Source: Macrostomum hystrix
Taxonomy: Eukaryota; Platyhelminthes; Macrostomidae
Length of the DNA stretch: 64,000 bases
Reading direction: 5' to 3'
Assembly: GCA_950097015.1 (NCBI GenBank)
Contig: CATNEN010000007.1
Coordinates: forward strand, 7,906,001 to 7,970,000
This document shows, piece after piece, positions 21,774 through 33,299 of the stretch; the stretch's first letter is position 1; every line of letters starts with the position of its first letter. The notes beneath the pieces were generated by a model. That model did not search any database. It saw only the letters and a list, made by a program, of their open reading frames with translations, and was not told where the DNA came from. The translations under genes and the position numbers were made by a program.

Positions 21774-24475
21774 TTAGGCGACAATCCAGAAGTAGGCTGC
21801 CATCAGAGCCAGCAGCACTGGCAGCAGGCCGGCGGCACACAGCAGGCGGCCGCGGTTGGCTGCGGCGCAAGCCTCGGCCCGGCAGTCGGCCAGATCACGC
21901 TCGCCGGCAGCCTGGATGTCGCGGCAGCGCTGGGACAGCTCAGCGTGCTCCGCCCGGTCGGCCCGCGCGGCCAGCTCGGCCTCGGCCACGCGAGCTGACA
22001 GACTGTCGCAGTCTGCTAGCAGGCGACGACGCGCTTCGGCTTCTGCGTCGAGGCTGGCGCGCAGGCGAGCCGTTTCCGGATCATCCGGCTTCGATGGCGT
22101 CAGAGAGGCTGCCGGCGGCGGCTGCACCAGCGGTTTGAGCAGCCGGTGCTCGGCAATCTCCACCGATTCCGGATTGGCTCGAAGGCAGCGCATCAGATCC
22201 AGCAGCCAGGCAGCGCTTTGCTGGCCAGTTGAATCAGCAGTCGGCGGCGGCGGAAGCTGTTTCAGCCGCTGCTGCAGCTGCTCCTCTTTAAGCTGCTTCT
22301 CAGCCTCCAACGCCAGCATGCGGGAGCCCAGCTGGTTAAGGCAGACCAGAGCCGACTCCAGCTGGCTGTGCAGGTCATCCACGGTTGCTGACGATGCGTC
22401 CAGAGCGGCGTGCTGATCGCGAAGCTGAATCTTGCAGGCCTAGGTGAATTGAGACACAGTTAATTAGTGATTAGGTCACTTACATTTTATTTAAATGATA
22501 AAGAAGAAATAATTTCGCTTTGCAACTACTTAATTAAGCAATAAGTAATAACTACATAATTCACAACTCAAAAACTTAATAGTGCAGTAAGACATGACTC
22601 GCGGGTTTTTACTTATCAGTTTAGACTAGAGCGGCGGAATTCATAGAAATATATTAAATCAACAAAATTTTTACTTTTGGGGAACGAGGTGCACCTTAAG
22701 GTGCACCTTAAGTAAATTAAGGTTCTCCAGTCAAGACTCAAAACTTATTTAACACTCCTTACCGAGAAAATTTTAGGTTTTGACAAAGCGGGGTTACCTT
22801 GGGGTCGGGATTTGGGTTCGAGTCTTAGGATCTGTGTTCGAGTCTTGGGATCTGGGTTCGAGTCTTGGAATCTGGGTTCGAGTCTTGGGATCTGTGTTCG
22901 AGTATTGGGATCTGGGTTCGAGTCTTGAATCTGGGTTCGAGTCTTGGGATCTGGGTTCGAGTCTTCGGATCTGGGTTCGGGTCTTGGGATCTGGGTTCGA
23001 GTCTTGGGATCTGGGTTCGAGTCTTGGGATCTGGGTTCGAGTCTTGGGATCTGGGTTCGAGTCTTCGGATCTGGGTTCGAGTCTTGATATCTGGGTTCGA
23101 GACTTGGAATACGGGAACACACGCCTAGCGTCGGTAAAGACTTTACCTGCAGCTCTGCCTTCAAGTCGGGCTTCGGGGTCTCCGCTGACACCGAATGTGG
23201 CTGAGCTTTGACATCCGCTGCAGCTGGTGCAGTCTGAACTTCCGCGTCGCTCCGCTCGCTCTGTTGGCGACATTGCGGCGCTGCAGACTGTGACTGCGCC
23301 GGCTGTGAAGGCACCGGCTGTTGCTCCCGACCAACGTCTAGCGCCTCGCCGAGCTCCTCGATGCGAGCCTTCATGGCGGCATTGCGCGCCCGCTCCCGGT
23401 CCAGCTGGGCAGTAAGGTCGCCGGTCTCATCCGTCAGTCGGTCGGCAAGGGCGCGCAGCCGCTCGCCGGTGCGGTCACGTGCCGCTCGGAGATGCTGGCA
23501 CTCGTCCTGGCTGTCGTGCCAGGCTCGCTCCAGTTCGCCAGTCCGATGGACGGCGGCGCCCCGCTCCGCTAGCGCAGTTTCTAGGCGCCGCTTCAGCGTC
23601 TCTTCAGAGGCTGCGCCTGTGCGAACAGCGACTGACAGCGAGTCATCGGCGTGGGCATTTTGACCGTCACCTTCGCTGATATCAGCATCAACGCTGACTC
23701 CGGCTGCGATCAGCTGGGCTTCGAGCAGCTCAATGCGCTGTATTAACTGCTCCTGGTCAAGCACGCTAGTCCAGGAGCCGGCGCTGAAACTACCGATGGA
23801 TTCGAGCAGGTCGCGGAATTTGTCCAGCTTGGTGCACAAAAGCCGCTCTCGGTGCAGCGCCTCCTGCAGATACTGGCTGAGCTGGTGCACCTGTTCTTGA
23901 CTAACTGTGTCCGCTACCGCCGCTGCGGCTGCTGCAGCCGCGGCAGCAGCAGCAGCATCGGCATCTTCGCCAGAATTACCCGACACAGCTGAGCCCAACG
24001 ACGTAGCGTCGGGTCGCTTCGCCTCGCTGCCATCGGCGTGGTAAAGAAACACGGCGGCCGTCACGCAGCCGTGCGTCACCTTCTTGGAATTCTCAACAAC
24101 TTCCACGCCAAACTGGACAATGTCTCCACTGAACAAAGCGCGCGGTGGGCTCTCCTCGTTGCCCTTGCCAAGGCGCTGATTGTTAACAAATGTTCCATTG
24201 CTGCTCTTGGTGTCTTTTAGCCAAAACTGCCCGGCTTCGTACCAAAGCAAGGCGTGATTTCTGCTGAGCACCTTGCAGTCAAAGATGGCGTTGTCTATGG
24301 CCGGCTTGGACTTGGCCACGGAACGGCCAACTTTGACAGGCTCAGCGCCCAGTGGCACCCGGCGCTCAGAAAACGGATATGACTGAGGCCGCGACTTCAA
24401 GCAGGCCACCGGCAGGTCCTCGCCGCAGCCATTGCTTAAGTCGTCGACGGCGTCGAAGACTTTGCATTCGCGCAT
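21774..24475 (-). CDS. SLMAP: Sarcolemmal membrane-associated protein (SLMAP), FHA and tail anchor
   Basis: Two coding exons, 24475-23147 and 22439-21774, join in phase 0 to give 664 residues (human isoforms reach about 830). An FHA domain lies near residues 25-140: VGRSVAKSKPAIDNAIFDCK, then LSRNHALLWY, KDTKSSNGTFVN and SGDIVQFGVEV, all SLMAP hallmarks. Next come LSQYLQEALHRERLL, as in human SLMAP, and long coiled coils. The C-terminus is one hydrophobic segment (LLPVLLALMAAYFWIVA) with no tail, that is a tail-anchored ER/outer-envelope protein. SLMAP is the phosphothreonine reader that brings STRIPAK-PP2A to MST1/2 in Hippo signalling. A polyAla run follows the FHA domain. The frame opens upstream to 24573, where a CAG acceptor shows a 5' exon; the first ATG after it is used. 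The intron holds a 20-bp minisatellite. Confidence 0.93.
22800..23110. repeat. 20-bp minisatellite in SLMAP intron
   Basis: About 15 units of GTCTTGGGATCTGGGTTCGA, starting roughly 35 bases inside the donor site at 23146. The SLMAP frame runs through it without a stop, so gene predictors would retain this intron as protein. Confidence 0.9.
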
Positions 24476-24853
24476 TGCGGCGGGCTCTGTCTGCTGCTGC
24501 TGCTGCTGCTGCTTGCGGTGGCGCCTTAGGCTGCTTCTGCTGCCGCCTGGGTCGCGCTTTACATCCTGCGATACCTGAAAGAATGAGAATGCGCAAGTGT
24601 TACTACTCAACAGCTAGTAGTAGAAAGCTTCTTACCCTAAAATCTGAGTTAACTAATAAATAGCTAAACTACAAATCACTCAGCTGTGCCTTTCCATAGC
24701 TGTCTGAGAGGACAAGGCTGGGACTACAGAAAAAACAACTCTAGCCCAGCGATTACAAGTTAGCAAATCAAATAAAGTGCAGATAAGACAAGACGGAACA
24801 CATCCGAATTCCATGCATTCAAACTGCGAATGCAGAGCGCATCTTCTGCTCTG

Positions 24854-24859
24854 TTGGGC
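24854..24859 (-). terminator. Polyadenylation signal of first S20 gene
   Basis: AATAAA on the minus strand, about 120 bases past the stop codon of the S20 gene at 24977-25327. Confidence 0.4.
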
Positions 24860-24976
24860 TTTATTCACAGCCTCAAGGGCCACACAAACACTCGCACCAG
24901 TAGCAGCATCTGACAGTCAAGGCAAGCCCCGCTGTAGAGCAGAGGGCCAGTTCCAACAAGGCAGAGCTGGCGGGCC

Positions 24977-25327
24977 TCACTTGGCCACCGTCACCTCCAC
25001 CTCCACCTCCGGCTCGATGCTGATGCTCGTGATCTGCTTGACGGTCTCAGCTGGCGACTGCAGGTCAATCAGCCGCTTGTGCAGGCGCAGCCGGTACCGG
25101 TCCCAGGTCTTCGAGCCCTCACCGCAGGGTGTCTTGCGAGTCGTGATGCTCAGCACCTTGGTGGGCATTCGCACCGGTCCCTTCACTGGCAGGTTCTTGT
25201 CCTTGGCGCCCTTGATCAGGTCGGCGCACACCTTCTCCAGGCTGCGGACATTCTTTGACGACAGCGTGATGCGGATCCGGTGCACCTGCGCCGACTGCAG
25301 CTCTTCCTTGCCTTCCTTGGCGTCCAT
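24977..25327 (-). CDS. RPS20: 40S ribosomal protein S20 (uS10), copy 1
   Basis: A complete 116-residue protein in one exon, near-collinear with human RPS20 (119). Signatures are [47 protein letters not shown] and [17 protein letters not shown]. uS10 sits in the 40S head near the mRNA entry and senses ribosome collisions through ubiquitination in its N-terminal tail. The Met chosen starts [11 protein letters not shown], the only one at the expected distance; the upstream open frame is 5' leader. The gene is duplicated at 26788-27138 with its leader, and the identity starts at a TTGCAG that looks like a 5' UTR or spliced-leader acceptor. Confidence 0.97.
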   Translation of the reverse strand: MDAKEGKEELQSAQVHRIRITLSSKNVRSLEKVCADLIKGAKDKNLPVKGPVRMPTKVLSITTRKTPCGEGSKTWDRYRLRLHKRLIDLQSPAETVKQITSISIEPEVEVEVTVAK

Positions 25328-25412
25328 GGCAACTGTTGCTAGGGGAGTTTGTGTGCTGCTGAAGCGGTCTCTGGCCGAGATGCTCAAGTGAAGCAGCGCT
25401 GAGCCAGCTGCA

Positions 25413-25948
25413 ATTTTATTTGAATTTCAATAACTTTCATTATAACAAGTTCGCTGGAAATATTTTCTATACAGAATAGATATGCATTCATATGTATAAT
25501 GTGCTGGCTAGTAAGTAAATAAAAGGGTTAGCCAGTTTTGAATTCTGTAAAGCTGTACAATTACGATTAACCTAGCATTGGCCAGACAGACTGAAAAGTC
25601 TGCGGCCCGTATACACTAAGGAAACGCATTTAATAGAAAATGCAACACAACTAGAAGGCCAATGTTTTTTCCTACGCACAATAAACAATTGAGAGAGGCG
25701 GGTGGCGCAGCTTAAACTGAACCGGACTCTAAATTTAGCGCGCCCAGCTTCGCTGGAACCCCCGGCCTGGCCAGAAACACTCGACAGGGTCTCGGGTTGG
25801 TCGGGCTCGGCTGCAAGTAGTACTGAACACATCCACAGGCCCAGTATAATGAGCAACCCGGAGTCTAATTCAATCACAACCTACGACACTAAAAGCAAAT
25901 TTCAGCGATCAAGCAGAAAGAAATTACGAAATTGCTTGTGCAGCGAAT
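25413..25948. other. Spacer between S20 copy 1 and the 48-bp array
   Basis: No gene is supported. It holds unique AT-rich sequence and a GC-richer patch near 25720-25820 with no coherent reading frame. Confidence 0.4.
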
Positions 25949-26626
25949 CGGTAGGAAACTAGCTGACACCCTGATGGCCTGCATCGGCTACTCAGACAGT
26001 AGGAAACTAGCTGACACCCTGATGACCTGCATTGGCTACTCAGACAGTAGGAAACTAGCTGACACCCTGATGACCTGCATTGGCTACTCAGATAGTAGGA
26101 AACTAGCTGACACCCTGATGACCTGCATTGGCTACTCAGACAGTAGGAAACTAGCTGACACCCTGATGACCTGCATTGGCTACTCAGACAGTAGGAAACT
26201 AGCTGACACCCTGATGGCCTGCATTGGCTACTCAGACAGTAGGAAACTAGCTGACACCCTGATGACCTGCATTGGCTACTCAGACAGTAGGAAACTAGCT
26301 GACACCCTGATGACCTGCATTGGCTACTCAGACAGTAGGAAACTAGCTGACACCCTGATGGCCTGCATTGGCTACTCAGACAGTAGGAAACTAGCTGACA
26401 CCCTGATGACCTGCATTGGCTACTCAGACAGTAGGAAACTAGCTGACACCCTGATGGCCTGCATTGGCTACTCAGACAGTAGGAAACTAGCTGACACCCT
26501 GATGGCCTGCATTGGCTACTCAGACAGTAGGAAACTAGCTGACACCCTGATGGCCTGCATTGGCTACTCAGACAGTAGGAAACTAGCTGACACCCTGATG
26601 ACCTGCATTGGCTACTCAGACAGTTA
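25949..26626. repeat. 48-bp minisatellite between the two S20 genes
   Basis: About 14 very homogeneous units of 48 bp containing GGAAACTAGCTGACACCCTG and GGCTACTCAGACAGT. The main variation is GATGACC against GATGGCC. The multiple-of-three length and lack of stops give a 16-residue periodic frame on both strands. Such uniformity implies recent expansion or ongoing homogenisation. Confidence 0.95.
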
Positions 26627-26787
26627 AAAAAAACAGGACAAACAGCGAAGACAAAAATTTGTCCAAGCAGCAAAGACGGAACCGCTACGCAATGGTATAT
26701 TTTTCTGTCGAGTCGGAACAAAACAGCCACACAACGCGATCTTATACAGGCAACATGCAAGTTCCTGCAGGGCAGAGCTGGCGGGCC

Positions 26788-27138
26788 TCACTTGGCCACC
26801 GTCACCTCCACCTCCACCTCCGGCTCGATGCTGATGCTCGTGATCTGCTTGACGGTCTCAGCTGGCGACTGCAGGTCAATCAGCCGCTTGTGCAGGCGCA
26901 GCCGGTACCGGTCCCAGGTCTTCGAGCCCTCACCGCAGGGTGTCTTGCGAGTCGTGATGCTCAGCACCTTGGTGGGCATTCGCACCGGTCCCTTCACTGG
27001 CAGGTTCTTGTCCTTGGCGCCCTTGATCAGGTCGGCGCACACCTTCTCCAGGCTGCGGACATTCTTTGACGACAGCGTGATGCGGATCCGGTGCACCTGC
27101 GCCGACTGCAGCTCTTCCTTGCCTTCCTTGGCGTCCAT
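26788..27138 (-). CDS. RPS20: 40S ribosomal protein S20 (uS10), copy 2
   Basis: Encodes the same 116 residues as copy 1 by inspection. The identity includes about 75 bases of 5' leader (with a 6-base difference, GGGATCTGAG against GGGGAG) and 15-20 bases past the stop codon, then ends abruptly on both sides. Both copies keep the start, stop and full domain, so both could be expressed. Because neither has an intron, the sequence alone cannot separate a segmental duplication from a retrocopy; the shared non-coding leader up to the TTGCAG acceptor-like site, and no poly(A) tract, leave both open. Confidence 0.96.
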   Translation of the reverse strand: MDAKEGKEELQSAQVHRIRITLSSKNVRSLEKVCADLIKGAKDKNLPVKGPVRMPTKVLSITTRKTPCGEGSKTWDRYRLRLHKRLIDLQSPAETVKQITSISIEPEVEVEVTVAK

Positions 27139-27238
27139 GGCAACTGTTGCTACGGGATCTGAGTTTGTGTGCTGCTGAAGCGGTCTCTGGCCGAGATGCT
27201 CAAGTGAAGCAGCGCTGAGCCAGCTGCAAAGTGGCATT

Positions 27239-27567
27239 GAGCTCATGAGAATTTTCCCTTGTGTACTAACAATGTGTATTGGTGTTCAAGTGTAGAGGAG
27301 ACACAACGGGCTATGAAAGCGGAGAACTGAATAAGATGGGATGAAACTCTACAATGAGAAAAGTCAAAAAATTTAAAGAAAGTAAAAAAAATGAAGTCGA
27401 AACAAAAGTTAATATTGTGATGGGATTAAGTTGCCTTGTTAAACATACTAAAATAATATTATGATACAGAGATAGAAAAGCATTGGCTAGATCAATCATC
27501 AGTTGCTGAGTGAGTCGTTAGCGCGTTTGTATTAACAGTGCAGTAAGGCATCATTCAGACAATACAA
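27239..27567. other. Intergenic between S20 and TXNL4A
   Basis: A-rich sequence with no gene; it probably contains the TXNL4A 3' untranslated region. Confidence 0.4.
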
Positions 27568-27996
27568 TCAGTAGCGATATTTAGTGGAATAGTCTTTAGG
27601 CGACACAACCAAACCGCGGCCTTTGCGAGCGCCCCGGAATACGGTCTCAATAATGTCTATAAACTCGCCAGTGTCTTCAATGGCCCAGTTGATCTTGTTG
27701 TTGTTACCGGTGCCCAAGTCAATCATGATGTGCTTGTTTCTGTAGAAGAACATCACTGTGCAGGGATCGTACAGCTCGTACATCTTGTTGAAGTTCGGCA
27801 CCTTCTGTATGTCCACCAAGTAGATGACGGCGAAGTTCCTGATCTTCTCGGCCACCTTGAACAAGGTCTCGTCCATCACCATGCAGGCGGGATCCCAGTC
27901 GTGCCCGAATCTGATCACAACTAGGCGGTCCTCCTCGGACAGGATGGCCTGGTCCACCTGCCAGCCATTGGTGAGGTGAGGAAGCATGTAGGACAT
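27568..27996 (-). CDS. TXNL4A: U5 snRNP thioredoxin-like protein DIM1/TXNL4A
   Basis: A single exon of 142 residues, exactly the length of human TXNL4A and near-identical in many segments: MSYMLPHLTNGWQVDQAIL, VVIRFGHDWDPACM, NKMYELYDPCTVMFFYRNKH, DLGTGNNNKINWA, and the invariant end KGRGLVVSPKDYSTKYRY. It has a thioredoxin fold without the redox CxxC; the protein is a structural part of the U4/U6.U5 tri-snRNP, contacting PRP8 and PRP6 and needed for activation of the spliceosome. TTTCCAG lies just upstream of the ATG and could be a 5' UTR or spliced-leader acceptor. No minisatellite interrupts it. Confidence 0.98.
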   Translation of the reverse strand: MSYMLPHLTNGWQVDQAILSEEDRLVVIRFGHDWDPACMVMDETLFKVAEKIRNFAVIYLVDIQKVPNFNKMYELYDPCTVMFFYRNKHIMIDLGTGNNNKINWAIEDTGEFIDIIETVFRGARKGRGLVVSPKDYSTKYRY

Positions 27997-27999
27997 GGC

Positions 28000-28974
28000 T
28001 GTGGCTGGAAATCAGTGTGTCATATGGGAAGACTGAGCTCAGTACATCACGGTGAAAGCCACTCTGCACATTATGTGACTTGTCTTGCCATTTTAGTTTT
28101 CAATTTATACAGCTATTTAAACCGTGTGGGCCATATTATTTCAAATTAGTGAGAGTACAACTGCAGGTTCAATAAATTTAGTGATTTGACCTATAAATGT
28201 CTTAGAACTGTTTTGCAGCAGCAACGACCTAATAAGACTGTAAAATGCTAAATACACTTAAAAGACAGATAGATCTTATATCAAACACCAGATAAATAAT
28301 GACTAGATTAGCTCAACTTGTACTCAACTGGGCTGCAATCGAAATTTGCAATTTTGCAATCAAAATCAACTGAGAATCAATGCAAGATCTTGTATTGGAA
28401 GTTTAGAGAAGCCGATCAGGCAGTTGATGTAAGGAAAACATTAGCATGCAAGCCTTATGCAATGTCAAATCTCTTCAAGTTGGTGTCATTATTGTTATCT
28501 TTAAGTCACAAAATTGAAGAAAGCTTTGGACACAGTCTTTGTGTCTTTGGACACATGAACCTAAATAGATCTATGTAAATATACCAATGACCAATTTAAT
28601 TTTGTATTAACCATGGTAAAAATATTTTTTGCAGCATAGAAAGTGGAAAAAATGTATGCTTATCTTCAAGATTTAAGTCCATTTTAATATACTTATTTGC
28701 CAACCTAAAAACAATTTCAAAATGGACACTGCGACAATAACATATTGTAAGATTCTACTGATGTTTTAATTTTAAATAAACTTAGCCATGTGGTCTCATT
28801 GTGATTGCAAGCACAAATTTTCATTTTGAATTCTGACACAATTTCCTTAAATTCAGACTTTTTTATCTTTGGTATAAGTAAAAACAAGTATACAAAACTC
28901 AAAAGCATTAGTAAAATATTATTTTTCCATCAGAAACCATTTCAAACTATTTGAAACCACACTGTAGGCAGCAA
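28000..28974. other. Upstream region of TXNL4A, nothing recognised
   Basis: AT-rich; open frames (28318-28578, 28717-28908) are short and have random composition. Confidence 0.4.
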
Positions 28975-30391
28975 AACCAGTGTGATGCTGCCTACAGTGT
29001 TTGAGCTTATAAGCCTGGAGTTAGCTTTCAAGCAGTCAATAAAATGTCAATGTCAAAAGCATTGACACAAAGTGCATAGGCAAAAAACTCTACAAGTGTT
29101 TGCGATTATACTGTATTTTTTGCATTTTCCATATTTTTGTTTATAATTTTTTGCATTTTTTGTATTTTTACGTTTGATTTATTTCAATTATCCAATCATT
29201 GCTTTTTTGTATTTTAACTGTTGTGCATAAAGGAGAATTTAAATTCTTTGCTTTTTCCCTTTAGCTAGGGAAAATTCTTATCCCTCCCTTTAGCTATTTT
29301 TTCTAGTTTTCTTAGCTTCACATTTTTATTTAACTCTAGTTAATTCTTATACCTTCTTACATAAGTTTCAAACAACTTTTTTATTATAATATTTCTACTT
29401 TTATTGTTAAATATACCTTATTGGTTGCTTCTTAGGATATAAAAAATTTATTTGCCGGATACTTAGACAAGATGCATTAGTAAATATTTTATATGGATGG
29501 ATTTTTTTCAACAGTAGCAATTATATTCCAATTACTTATCATCAAAAATAGTGAGTACAAATGCTTTTTCATCATTTTTTTAAGATTAGGCCCTAGACAA
29601 AGTTCTCTGAAAGAAATTTTATTAAATGGGCTACCCACCAATGAATCACTAAAAAGCCAGGGAGTTGAAGCTGACAATCATAGTTGAAACATTCAAGTTA
29701 TCAAGTAAAGATATAGCAATTACAATTTTTCATTCCAAAATCAAAAATAATTTTTAGCTAGGCCTATTTCTTTGCATGTATGGGTTCCCCGACAGACATT
29801 TTCTGACAGACATTTTTCACTTTAAGCAAAAATTAAAACAAAAACACAAACTCTCAAACCTAAAGTGTATGTCCATCTCTGACGCTGAGCTATGCTTTAA
29901 AAAAATGTGCGGGACGAATATTTTTGTCAATGATTTGCTACTGAAGAAACTTTTAAAGTGTGCTCTGACGGCTTTTTCAGATGCGTCTTATAATCCTATT
30001 TCTGCCTCAACTAAAGGCATGGGTCAATTATTTCACCAGATACTGCTACAACTGCTTGACGCATGTCCCTGCTACACAAGGACACCTCAGACACACAAAT
30101 TAGTCAAGTACTTTTTCAAGCCGCAAAGAAGCAGAGAAAGCACACTTTAAATGAGAATATCTGAAAAAGTACTTGACTAATTTGTGTGTCTGAGGTGTCC
30201 TTGTGTAGCAGAGACATGTCTGCTACATGTCTGAAAAATGTCTGTCCGAAAATGTCTGTCGGGGAACCCATACATTTTCTCTGCTTGTTTTAAAAGCTAG
30301 TTAAAAAAGAAAAGTAGGCCTATATGTTGTCATAATTATTTAAACCTAGTTATCCCAGTGAGCCCAGTATGAACTCATGTTTTAAACACTC
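28975..30391 (+). mobile_element. Truncated, diverged second copy of the 1059-2713 transposon
   Basis: It matches the right part of the first element from about 1855 onward: TTTCAAGCAGTCAATAAAAT against TTTCAAACAGTCGCTGAAAC, ATTGACACAAAG against ATTGACACGAAC, GTTATCAAGTAAAG in both, and the right TIR, AACTCATGTTTTAAACACTCCC against AGCCCATGTTTTATACACACCC. The left end and the ubiquitin-protease fragment are missing. It is interrupted by a foldback element at 29776-30275. Confidence 0.65.
29776..30275. mobile_element. Foldback/TIR element nested in the truncated transposon
   Basis: The ends are inverted repeats of about 44 bp, nearly perfect: ATGTATGGGTTCCCCGACAG reading inward from both sides, then ACATTTTC and GACAGACATTTTTCA. 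A second inverted pair inside (about 30069-30118 and 30158-30207, containing GGACACCTCAGACACACAAA) forms a stem of about 48 bp with a loop of about 45 bases. The 124-codon frame across it reads through both repeats and I do not treat it as a gene. No target duplication is resolved because the repeat ends grade into AT-rich sequence. Confidence 0.7.
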
Positions 30392-31372
30392 CCTCATTCT
30401 TTGACATAGGTCAAACTAGTTTCAGTTGACAATCATCTTTGAAATTTGTCTGCTATGCTGAAAAAATCATTACTCAAACATAAGAAGTGCAAATTGTTTA
30501 CAATGGTTAAGCAATCATCATAATGTAATGGTTACTATATAATATCGATTTTAAAATGTGATCATCAACATAAAAAGACAATGAGATGTAATGTAATATT
30601 TAATAAAAAAACTACAAAAATTTAATTTACTTTCCCCAACTTTTGTGACAACTAGGCCTAAATACTATACAAAGGTAAGCACTGCACTTTTTGTTGATTA
30701 TTTACTGTACCCACACAATTGAAAATGCTTGTCTTTTAAAACTGAGGGGTGGCACTCCTTTTTGTACCCTTTAGGCCCCCTAGTTCTCTTCATATTATGT
30801 ACAGGATTAAAGCCAAGACATCTATGCAGTAGGAGTCGTGGAGCCACTTAATTTATGACGTCATGTGTCAGTGGTTCAAAGCTCGGTGATTAAGTGAACA
30901 AATTACTTCTAACTAAATACATAAAATCAATTTAGGGTTTCGTATTTAAATTATCCGATAGAAAATAACACAGGGGCAAAAAGGGTATAATAACATTGAT
31001 ACAAAGAAACAACCAGAATCTAATTCTAAATCTAATTATTTTAATGAGCATGTTTAGGTTGAAGCGACTTAATCTATTATGACGTTTTAAGTGTTAATAA
31101 TCAACAAGAAAGGAAATTACAAAAGTCGTCAAGCTCTCACTTTCCATAAAATAATTACCTACCGGTCTCTCCGTTCAAATCTAAGTGATTAATTTGTCAT
31201 TAAAACAAAAATGCACAGTTTTGAGTTTAAGCATAACGTAACAACCATTATGTTCCTAGTTTAACTGTATCTGTGTATAGGAATGTATAGTATCGTTTCA
31301 TTGCATTATATGAAAACTGTATTTGCCATTAGTGCACATCTTTTTAGATGTGCACACCGTTTTATAGATCCA
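30392..31372. other. AT-rich intergenic stretch before the Helitron cluster
   Basis: No gene, RNA or tandem repeat recognised. Confidence 0.5.
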
Positions 31373-31609
31373 CTAGCTTTTTTTGCCCGTTGTTTTTGGG
31401 GCAGAAATTTAAAGCAAAGCAGTAAGCAATTCACGTCTCTGTATTAACTTTATAGTGAAGGTCACCATTTATTTATTTACTGCATTAATGAAAAGTGAAG
31501 AGTTTGTTTAAGGGCGTTTTAAGTAAAAAATAAGTGAAAAGTTTGTCCAAACAGCCCCCTCTTGATTACTTCTTTAGAAACATGTCTCTTAGCCACTCCT
31601 CTATACAGT

Positions 31610-31882
31610 CAGTGGCAGATCCAGGAAATTTGTTTTGGGGCGGTCTGTCAGGGGAGCGCCATGAGAATCACAGAGGGGGTGCCAGCGGCCGAAAAAGGGC
31701 GCAAGGAGCCAAGAAAGGGCGCCAGCGGCTGAAAAACGGGAGCCAGCGGCTGAAAAAGGGGCGCCAGCGGCCGAAAAGGGGCGCCAGTGCTGCGACTGGC
31801 GCCCCTGGTGGGGGCATCTTATTCCCATGATTAAAATTTAGGGGGGCGACTGCCCCCCCGCCCCCCCCTAAATCTGCCTCTG
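31610..31882. mobile_element. hAT-type MITE nested in Helitron A
   Basis: The TIRs are CAGTGGCAGATCCAGG and CAGAGGCAGATTTAGG. It is flanked by the 8-bp duplication TATACAGT (31602-31609 and 31883-31890). At 273 bp it carries GCCGCTGGCGCCC repeats and runs of G/C. The same element, at the same site, is in all three Helitron copies. Confidence 0.85.
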
Positions 31883-32034
31883 TATACAGTATGCATGTAC
31901 ACGCGTATACATAAGGAAAATAGCCATGGCATAACAATAACAATGTCAAAGAAACAAAATTAAACTGTTTCAGAGTTTAGAGTTAGACAGGTCAAGGTCA
32001 ATTCGTGACTACTTTTCTATTAATTGCTTGCGAG

Positions 32035-32640
32035 TCACCTCAAGGCCTGGGGATACACCACATTCTTCGTTCTTCCCCTTGGTGCGAAAATGAATAGGCC
32101 AGCTGGAGTTCCAACACGGGAGCAGGCGACATAAAGCTGCCCATGCGAGAAGCAAGGAGTCTCCAGGTTGATGCCAGCCACCTTCAGCGACTGTCCCTGA
32201 GCCTTGTTAATAGTCATCGCAAAGCACACTCTCACAGGGAACTGCAGTCGCTTGAACTGAAATGGCAGGTCCGTGGGGATAATTGGAATCCGGGGAACGA
32301 ACACAGACTCTCCTCTGCCAGATCCAGTCATTATCGTGGCCTCAATCACGTGTGGGAAGAGCCGCCTGACTATCAGTCTGGTGCCGTTACACAGCCTTGG
32401 CGCATTCAGGTTGCGGAGGAGCATAATTGGTGCCCCAACTTTCAGCTGCAAGTTGTGCGATGGAGTTCCAGGAGGATCTAGAGAGTTCAGAAACTCAACA
32501 GGATACTCCACAGCGGTGTCATCATTCAACGTTGTATCAATTGACTTGTAGGTGAAAACTGCACCTGGCAACTCCTGAAGCAGTTGGTAGTTAATTTCGT
32601 TGGCGGCATCATTTCTAGGACACAGAATTGCCCTCTCTGA
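32035..32640 (-). pseudogene. Helitron PIF1-like helicase C-terminal fragment, copy A
   Basis: The frame enters as WLSERAILCPRNDAANEINY (near 32640) and runs to the stop at 32035, about 200 residues. It contains conserved Helitron helicase motifs: PRLCNGTRLIV, the motif V-like TINKAQGQSLKVAG and motif VI-like QLYVACSRV, ending in VYPQALR. The Rep nuclease, the Walker A motif and the rest of the helicase are absent, so it is not functional alone. The frame is intact up to its stop, suggesting recent spread. Confidence 0.85.
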
Positions 32641-33299
32641 CAGCCAGTCAACGCCAGCCTCTCTCTTCTATCCCAGGCTGGCTGGCTGGAGAGAAATATC
32701 GACCGGAGAGCCTAGCTGCGCACTGGGACGCCACCGCACTCACCGCACTCAGTCTCAGTGCTGCTTGGGGGCCAGTAGACAGTCTAGGGGTTTGGGCTGT
32801 GTACATTCACGGCTTGAAATACAATGTACAGTCTGGGGCTTCGGCGCCCGGGGAAGGGAGGGGGTGGCTGTAATAAAATTTGGCCCGCAGAGTGGCGGAG
32901 GGGAGTTGGGGTGGCTGTCCTCGGAAAACAAAAAGTGACTCACTTTGAGATGATGCAGCTTTGCTCTGGATTGAGTAGAGATGTTCAAAATTGACAGCAT
33001 TGTTGGAAAACATGTAAAGTGTAAGTGGATCAAATTTGGAGAAAATCTGACAAAGTGGGGCGACGATATGTTGAATTGAGTGATATTTTGACGATTTTTG
33101 AGCAGTTTTTTGCACTTTTGAGCAGGAAGGAAATGATTTTTCGGGAATTTGAGTAGCCTATTGCACTCAGCGTAGGTGGTTTTAGGTATGTGCAAAGTTT
33201 GGTGCGATTTGGTTGAGCGGTTTCGGCGTCTATAAAGACAAAAGGTTGCACACAGACAGACAGACAGACAGACAGAGTTTTCACTTTTATATATATAGA

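Larger units (their letters stand above)
31373..33299 (-). mobile_element. Helitron copy A (non-autonomous, 1927 bp)
   Basis: Read on the minus strand, it starts TCTATATATATAAAAGTG after a host A (33300) and ends GCTAG before a host T (31372), the canonical Helitron A|TC...CTAG|T insertion. A small hairpin TGCCC/GGGCA lies just inside the 3' end. The 5' part has a (GTCT)n tract and the subterminal motif GACGCCGAAACCGCTCAACC. It carries a helicase C-terminal frame (32035-32571) and a nested MITE (31610-31882). It has the same length as copy C (1927 bp) and looks near-identical to it, so the two form an inverted repeat pair. Confidence 0.93.

Noticed and set aside
25924-26760. 278-codon frame with 16-residue Cys/Ser repeats between the S20 genes
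   Set aside because: The array is open on both strands and lacks splice or promoter support; homogeneous DNA units explain it better.
29776-30150. 124-codon frame in the foldback element
   Set aside because: It reads through both inverted repeats and shows no domain.
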